A stretch of DNA of 64,000 nucleotides. Source: UBA1366 sp047602575 (GTDB lineage Bacteria > Bacillota > Clostridia > Oscillospirales > Ruminococcaceae). The stretch lies in assembly GCA_047602575.1 (NCBI GenBank), contig JASGGY010000003.1, positions 62,001 to 126,000 of the forward strand. The letters run 5' to 3'. How positions within the stretch are numbered: the stretch's first letter is position 1; each line of letters begins with the position of its first letter. Of this stretch, positions 58,957 through 64,000 are shown piece after piece. Under the pieces are notes generated by a model. The model saw only the letters and a list, made by a program, of their open reading frames with translations, had not been told where the DNA came from and did not search any database. The position numbers and the translations under genes are program-made.

Positions 58957-60158
58957 ATGAATCAGATACGCTTTTGTTACCTTGTGCTATGCGTAGCGGC
59001 GTTCTTCTTTTATATCCTGTATGTGGACAACCTCTCGTTCTATCTGTTCGCGCTGCTGCTGGCGCTGCCCGCGGTGATGCTGGCGACGGTGCTGTATACC
59101 GCAAGACACATCCGGGCTTCCGTCAGCAGCGACAACGTGATTTGTATGAACAACGAACAGACAACGACGGAGCTTGTTTTGGAAAACACCGGCTTTCTGC
59201 CCGCGACAAAGCTTTGCGTCACGCTGCGCATCATCCCGCGCATCGGCGGAAAACCGGCAAGCCTGCGCTTTTTCACCGCTGTGCCGCCGGGGGAAACCCA
59301 ACGCCTCGCCATTCCGCTGACCCCCGTTCACTGCGGGCTGACAGAGGTAAAAATCGATCGGATTAAGGTTTATGATTTTCTGCGGCTGTTCACAAAGCGC
59401 GTGCGGCTGGACGAAAAAAAGCGGGTTCGCTGCTCACGGCGATTCCGCAGCACCGCTTTGTCAACGCCGCCGCAACCCGCCACGACGCGCACGGGCTGGA
59501 CTCCGACGTGTTTTCCGCCTTGAAGCCCGGCGATGACCCGTCGGAAATGTTCGGCATCCATGAATACAAGGACGGCGATAAAATCAGCCGCATCCACTGG
59601 AAGCTCACCGCCAAGCACGGCACGGTGTTTATTAAAGACTATTCCCTGCCCGTGACGCGCAGCACGATTGTGGTCTGTGACCTTTCCGCGGACGAAAAGA
59701 ACGTATTCGACGCATTTGACCGCGTCGCCGGCTGTGCGGCGGCAATCAGCCGCTTTCTCATCAGCGCGGAGGAAGCGCATACTTTAGCTTGGTACGACCC
59801 GGAAACCGATCGGTGCGCGCTGTCCGACACGGACGATTTTGATTCGCTGCAAAACAGCCTTGCGAAGCTTTGCGGCGTGAAGCCCGCCCCGCAGCGCGGT
59901 CTGGCTGTCACACAGCTGGAAAAAAGCTTTTTCGGCGAAACCACGCATTTCGCGCACATGATTGTCGTCACGGAAGCCATGGACGAAAAAACGGCGGCAA
60001 TGCTGATTGCCTCGGGCAGAGCAAACCGCTGCAGCGTGTTCCTTACCGCCCCCGACGCGCCGAAAAGCGCTGTGCGCGAATCGAACAATGCCTTGCTGCA
60101 ATACATCCGCGTCAACTGCGACGGCGGCGTGCTTTTTGACACCGCGGTCGAGTTCTGA
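58957..60158 (+). CDS. DUF58 domain-containing protein, one frameshift
   Basis: About 400 residues when joined. Two N-terminal membrane helices (FCYLVLCVAAFFFYILYVDN, FYLFALLLALPAVML), a beta-rich domain, then the DUF58 core GDDPSEMFGIHEYKDGDKIS with RIHWKLTAK, and a VWA-like C-terminal part. The frame breaks near 59418-59424 in a run of seven A; an eighth A restores DEKKAGSLLTAIPQ. Homopolymer error is the likely cause. Partner of the MoxR ATPase. Confidence 0.85.
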
Positions 60159-60206
60159 CCCATCCCGACGAAAGGAGCGGCTTCGCCCGGCGAAGCGGTT
60201 TGATAT

Positions 60207-62705
60207 ATGAAATCCGCTAAAAAACCTCTTGTATGCGCTTCCCTCGTCGTGGGTACGGACATCCGGCTCACGGCGAAACAACGCCGCCGCGGCACGGATC
60301 TGTTCCGCGTTGCGCTTGTATGGCTGACGACGGTGTCGTTTTTTTATGTGTTCACAACCGGATCGGCAATCGCCCTGCCGCCGTTTCCGTTTTTATTTGT
60401 GACAGCGGTTTTCGCGGCGCTGTTCTGCGGCTTCCGAAAAAAGCATCCCGCGGTCAACATTCTGCTCGCGGCGGTGCTGGCGGTCATTGCGCTGTTGTTT
60501 TATTTCACGCGCGAGCGGATTGTCAGCGGCGCTTATCTTGTTGCGAATAAGTATTTCAGCGCCGCGGATGTGAATTATCCGCAGCTTGCAAAGCTCGCAA
60601 AGCGCGCGGCGCGGGCGTTTACGACCAACCTCAACTGGTTTGTATCGGCGGCGGCTTTTGTTGTTACCGGCGTCGTTTCGGCGGCATCGTTTTATCTCTC
60701 AAGCTTTCCTCTGTTGTTTTTGTTCACGTTCCCTTTTCTGGAGCTTGTGCTGTTCTGGGGGCTTGTTCCGTCGGAGCTGTCGTTTTTCGCGGCGATTATC
60801 TGCTGGATTGCGGCAATCGCGAAATCGCTTTATGCCAACCCGCCGCGCCGGCAGAAGGGGCAGAGCTTTCTGCGCGCGCACCGCAAGCCGGTGTTCTATT
60901 TGGTGGACAAAGCCACGGTGGCAGGCACGAAACGTGCCGCGGCAAGCTGGGCGGCGGCGGCGGGTGCGGTCACAATCGCGTTGGTGCTGGCGTTTTCGGC
61001 ACTGTTTTCTTACCAAAGACCGGAGTCCTTCAACGCGGCGCGCCACAATATGAAAACAGCGTTTCATAAAATCGAATCCGGCGATTTCTGGAACGGTCTC
61101 AACGACCTCACCGGCGGCTTCGGCGATCTGTTTACTTATCACGACAGCGCGTCCCCTAACCCAGGCAAACCCAACATCGGCGGCACTGCGCTCGGAACGG
61201 TCAACGAGCTGCGCTTCACCGATGCGAGCGCTTTAAAGCTCACAACGACGGACGGCAAACATGCGGTTTACCTGCGGGCGAATGTCTGCGGCGACTACCA
61301 TGACAATGCGTGGAGTCAGTTTGACGATGCGGCATACGACCCGATCGGCAAACTGTTTGCAGATAGCGCCTACAGTCCGCAGACGATGATTTATGACTAC
61401 ACGATGCTGACCACCTACACACAGACCTATCAGATGACAATCAACCTTACCGGCGCGCGTCCGGATTACGCTTTTCTGCCGTATTATGCCGGACTCGGCG
61501 ATAACAACGGCTTTACGCCCTTCCGCGACAGCTATGTCACCGGCGGACAAACCGCTTACACCGTGCCTTATATCAATACGGATCTAGCGGAAACCGACCT
61601 GATTTTCAATCATGCGATCGAACCGTTTTTATCCTATGAGCAATATGTCAAGAAAGCCTACACCGGCACCGGCACACTGAATCTGAGCGACGAAAAGAAG
61701 GCAGTCGGAACGATTGATTATGACGCGAAGTCGCGGCCTTACGCGCTTTGCGCAGCGGATGCGATCTCCGCGTATTTCCGGAAAAACTTTACCTATACCC
61801 TCAACCCGGGCGCAACGCCGGCGGGAGAGGATTTTGTGGAATATTTTCTGAACGAGCAGAAAAAAGGCTATTGTATGTATTTCGCAACTGCGGGTGTGAT
61901 GATGCTGCGCAGCTACGGCATTCCGGCGCGGTATGCCGACGGCTATGTCGTCACCGAATCGCAGTTTAAAGCCAACAGCGACGGCACTTATACCGCGGAA
62001 GTCACCGACCGCAGCGCACACGCATGGGCGGAGATTTATCTGGAAGGCACAGGTTGGGTACCGTATGACTTCACGCCCGGCTTTGACAACCAAACCAACC
62101 CGAATATCACCACCACAACCCCAAAAGCCACGACCTCCCACACCGGAACAACCACGAAAAAGCCGTCCGGCACAACAACCAAAAAAAACAATGCTTCCTC
62201 CGCCGCAACGACTACAAGCGGAACTGTCGCCATCACGAAGTTCGATCCGAACAGCGCAGTGCTTACCGCAAGCGGTGTTGTGCTTCTCTCACTGTTGTTC
62301 ATAGCAATTTGCACTGCTGCGGTCATTCTGCGGCGCAGTATCCTTTATAGAAAAATTCAGCGCAAGGTGTTCCACCCCAACGCAGATCAAACGGTTGTCA
62401 ACTGTTACCGGCTCGCGCTGCGGTATCTCTCGCTCGTCGGCATCGAGCCGCCGCCGGATGCCACCGACCTTTCCGCCGCCGAAGCGATTGCTGCGGAATT
62501 TGAAGCGGCAACGGAGAACAAGCTTTACGGCGACTTTGAAAGGCTGACCGACTGCGCGCTGCGCGTGGACATGGGCGGCGGCGGCATGACCGACGAGGAC
62601 GTGAAAAACGCCCGCGACGTGCTGGGCACGATCCGCACCGGCGTTTATCAGATGAAAAATCCAGTCGTCCGGTTCATCCTGCGGTATGTGATGGGGCTTT
62701 ATTGA
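60207..62705 (+). CDS. membrane transglutaminase-like (TgpA-type) protein
   Basis: 832 residues. About six N-terminal membrane helices, a large extracytoplasmic region with the transglutaminase-core triad (Cys in GYCMYFATAGVMMLRSYGIP, His in SAHAWAEIYLEG, Asp in VPYDFTPGF; about 556, 604, 622), a Thr/Lys-rich linker (about 635-675), one more helix and a C-terminal cytoplasmic domain. MoxR-DUF58-transglutaminase operons are common in bacteria and are thought to act on the envelope; the substrate is not known. Confidence 0.92.
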   Translation: MKSAKKPLVCASLVVGTDIRLTAKQRRRGTDLFRVALVWLTTVSFFYVFTTGSAIALPPFPFLFVTAVFAALFCGFRKKHPAVNILLAAVLAVIALLFYFTRERIVSGAYLVANKYFSAADVNYPQLAKLAKRAARAFTTNLNWFVSAAAFVVTGVVSAASFYLSSFPLLFLFTFPFLELVLFWGLVPSELSFFAAIICWIAAIAKSLYANPPRRQKGQSFLRAHRKPVFYLVDKATVAGTKRAAASWAAAAGAVTIALVLAFSALFSYQRPESFNAARHNMKTAFHKIESGDFWNGLNDLTGGFGDLFTYHDSASPNPGKPNIGGTALGTVNELRFTDASALKLTTTDGKHAVYLRANVCGDYHDNAWSQFDDAAYDPIGKLFADSAYSPQTMIYDYTMLTTYTQTYQMTINLTGARPDYAFLPYYAGLGDNNGFTPFRDSYVTGGQTAYTVPYINTDLAETDLIFNHAIEPFLSYEQYVKKAYTGTGTLNLSDEKKAVGTIDYDAKSRPYALCAADAISAYFRKNFTYTLNPGATPAGEDFVEYFLNEQKKGYCMYFATAGVMMLRSYGIPARYADGYVVTESQFKANSDGTYTAEVTDRSAHAWAEIYLEGTGWVPYDFTPGFDNQTNPNITTTTPKATTSHTGTTTKKPSGTTTKKNNASSAATTTSGTVAITKFDPNSAVLTASGVVLLSLLFIAICTAAVILRRSILYRKIQRKVFHPNADQTVVNCYRLALRYLSLVGIEPPPDATDLSAAEAIAAEFEAATENKLYGDFERLTDCALRVDMGGGGMTDEDVKNARDVLGTIRTGVYQMKNPVVRFILRYVMGLY

Positions 62706-62745
62706 CGCAGCAATCCCCGTTCTGCGCGCAGGGCGGGGGGTTGGC

Positions 62746-62774
62746 TTGACATGAAGCGAAAATTGTTGTATGAT
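62746..62774 (+). promoter_or_regulatory. promoter of the Crp-like gene
   Basis: TTGACA (62746-62751), 17-bp spacer, TATGAT (62769-62774). It gives a leader of more than 200 nt that holds two hairpin modules. Confidence 0.75.
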
Positions 62775-62851
62775 GGTTAAAACGTTGGTTTTGCAACAAA
62801 AGGAGCGGACAGCGTGAAAGAACCAATCAACCAGCACAGGAGAGTGGGCGA

Positions 62852-62898
62852 GCCCATGCATGCACTTTCCTAACGATTTGAGCATGGCGTGCATGGGC
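62852..62898 (+). promoter_or_regulatory. hairpin leader module (copy B)
   Basis: GCCCATGC (62852-62859) and GCATGGGC (62891-62898) around an inner ATGC/GCAT and a CTTTC-T---GATTT loop. The stem ends 6 nt before a GTG (62905) that opens a 22-codon frame running through copy C. A short frame VKEPINQHRRVGEPMHALS with AAAGGAG overlaps its 5' side. Confidence 0.6.
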
Positions 62899-62943
62899 AT
62901 TCGCGTGAAAGAACAAATACATCAGTACAGTAGAGGGGGGCAA

Positions 62944-62990
62944 GCCCATGCATGCACTTTCCTAGCGATTTGAGCATGGTGTGCATGGGC
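62944..62990 (+). promoter_or_regulatory. hairpin leader module (copy C)
   Basis: A tandem duplicate of copy B (GCCCATGC 62944-62951, GCATGGGC 62983-62990), again ending 6 nt before a start codon, here ATG 62997 of the Crp-like gene. A purine-rich AGAGGGGGG lies just 5' of the stem, followed by a conserved five-codon frame MHALS-stop. Confidence 0.6.
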
Positions 62991-62996
62991 AATTGT

Positions 62997-63653
62997 ATGA
63001 CATTCTCGGACATCCCCGCGAAAATGCCTCTGTTCAGCGGCATTTCAAAAGACGATATGGATACGCTGCTCGGCTGTCTTGGCGTGCGCAAGGCGCGTTA
63101 TGCCGCGAAGGAAGCGATTTTTATCGCGGGCGATCGGGCGGAATACGTGGGCGCGCTGCTTTCCGGCAGGGTGCTGGTGGTGCGGGAGGATTTTTACGGA
63201 AACCGCAGCATCCTCGCCCATATCGCGTCCGGTCAGCTGTTCGCGGAAGCGTTCGCGTGCGCGGGTGTTGAAACGCTGCCGGTGAGCGTGTTCGCCGAGG
63301 TCGAGAGCGAAATCCTCCTGCTCAATTTCCGCAAGCTGCTTACCGTTTGCACAAACAGCTGCGGCTTCCACAACCGGCTGATCTTCAATCTGATGGGGAT
63401 CATGGCGCGGAAAAACATTCTGCTTAACCGCAAAACTGAGCTGCTTTCCATGCGCTCGACGCGGGACAAGCTGCTTGCCTATCTGTCCGCGGAAGCGACA
63501 AACGCCGGTCGCGCCGCGTTTGAGATTCCGTTTAACCGGCAGGAGCTGGCGGATTACCTCGCCGTGGATCGCAGCGCCATGTCGGCGGAGCTTTCACGGC
63601 TCGCGGCGGAGGGCGTTCTGAAATATCGGAAAAACCAGTTTGAATTGCTTTAA
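62997..63653 (+). CDS. Crp/Fnr family transcriptional regulator
   Basis: 218 residues from the ATG after the hairpin; an upstream in-frame ATG (62952) inside the hairpin would add 15 residues. Cyclic-nucleotide-type barrel: MPLFSGISKDDMDTLLGCLG, AIFIAGDRAEYVGALLSGRV, SGQLFAEAFACAGVETLPVS. C-terminal winged helix: RQELADYLAVDRSAMSAELS with RLAAEGVLKYRKNQFELL. The effector is unknown; there are no Fnr-type N-terminal cysteines. The barrel resembles Clostridia regulators of stress or redox response. Confidence 0.9.
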   Translation: MTFSDIPAKMPLFSGISKDDMDTLLGCLGVRKARYAAKEAIFIAGDRAEYVGALLSGRVLVVREDFYGNRSILAHIASGQLFAEAFACAGVETLPVSVFAEVESEILLLNFRKLLTVCTNSCGFHNRLIFNLMGIMARKNILLNRKTELLSMRSTRDKLLAYLSAEATNAGRAAFEIPFNRQELADYLAVDRSAMSAELSRLAAEGVLKYRKNQFELL

Positions 63654-63680
63654 AAATCAGCGGAAAACTGTGATTTGAAA

Positions 63681-63709
63681 TTGACTTTGGCGAATAAAAA
63701 TAGTATAAT
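63681..63709 (+). promoter_or_regulatory. promoter of the Lrp-like gene
   Basis: TTGACT (63681-63686), 17-bp spacer, TATAAT (63704-63709), about 43 bp before the ATG. Confidence 0.8.
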
Positions 63710-63752
63710 AGCAGTATATTGCGGGTTCACCCGCACCGAAAGGATGTACAGT

Positions 63753-64000
63753 ATGAACGATCTGTTAAAGCTTCTGCGAAAAAACGCGCGGCTTTCCAAC
63801 GCGGAGCTGGCGGTTATGCTCGGTCGCACCGAGGAGGACATCGCCGCGGAAATCACGCAGCTTGAGTGCGACGGCATCATCAGGGGCTATACCGCCGTCA
63901 TCGACAGCGAAGCCCTTGATCGGGACGTTGTAAGCGCCCTCATCGAGCTGCGCGTCGCTCCGAAAGCACAGAGCGGCTTTGACGACATCGCGAAGATCGT
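63753..64000 (+). CDS. Lrp/AsnC family regulator, N-terminal part
   Basis: The first 82 residues of a gene cut by the window end. Helix-turn-helix LLRKNARLSNAELAVMLGRT and linker ITQLECDGIIRGYTAVIDSE, then the start of the ligand-binding domain (VVSALIELRVAPK). The ATG follows GAAAGG. Probably an amino-acid-responsive regulator. Confidence 0.88.
   Translation, partial: MNDLLKLLRKNARLSNAELAVMLGRTEEDIAAEITQLECDGIIRGYTAVIDSEALDRDVVSALIELRVAPKAQSGFDDIAKI

Noticed and set aside
62805..62996. Tandem repeat resembling a short CRISPR array
   Set aside because: Only two long imperfect copies of one leader module without regular spacers; no cas genes nearby.

Overview
The window looks like a chromosomal segment of an endospore-forming, moderately GC-rich Clostridia, most likely Oscillospiraceae/Ruminococcaceae-like. 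The evidence is a complete spoIIIA operon (AA to AH), the linked order asp23-nusB-tsaD-like-xseA-xseB-ispA-dxs-tlyA-nadK-argR-recN that is usual in that class, NfnAB, a WapA-like exported Rhs protein and no outer-membrane genes. Species cannot be named from the sequence alone.

Layout. 1-3870: two minus-strand units, a PadR/DUF1048 pair and a TetR-controlled ABC exporter (ATPase plus two permeases) with a near-consensus promoter carrying two TetR-type palindromes. 4067-11984: kdpABC-kdpDE, the high-affinity K+ pump with its sensor kinase and response regulator. 12067-13280: a 44-residue conserved-looking protein and a divergent PNPOx-like/HxlR pair. 13326-29524: an AT-rich island. 29476-29655: two tRNA-Gln genes. 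29770-37725: CPBP protease, NfnAB, a GH10-like lipoprotein, CrcB, an APC permease and an AraC regulator. 38036-42599: a five-gene multi-subunit flavin/Fe-S amino acid dehydrogenase operon. 42744-52621: housekeeping genes for DNA repair, NAD and isoprenoid metabolism, exonuclease VII and NusB. 52725-57734: spoIIIA. 57962-62705: MoxR/DUF58/transglutaminase operon. 62746-64000: a Crp-like regulator behind a duplicated hairpin leader, and the start of an Lrp/AsnC regulator.

The main item is the island. A 2049-residue secreted Rhs/YD-repeat protein ends in the RHS core and a toxin-like tip, with its own immunity candidate overlapping its stop codon. Behind it in the same orientation lie five more units. 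Each begins with a repeated fragment of the same RHS core, continues into a different C-terminal tip, and is followed by a small membrane, lipoprotein or other immunity-like gene; a seventh core scar closes the array. The tips include a lysozyme-like domain next to a lipoprotein resembling LprI-type lysozyme inhibitors, a predicted permuted NlpC/P60-like domain, a LysM plus toxin-44-like tip, and two related tips of unknown family. The array is bracketed by a nearly identical 148-bp direct repeat containing the 3' half of tRNA-Gln(CUG), and a palindromic element with a compensatory base change occurs four times in it. This reads as a reservoir of swappable toxin/immunity cassettes at a tRNA site. 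No integrase or transposase is visible.

A caution on quality: at least four conserved genes (dxs twice, xseA, an ABC ATPase, a DUF58 gene) carry single-base frameshifts, some at homopolymers. Residual sequencing error is likely, and single frameshifts here should not be taken as true gene decay.
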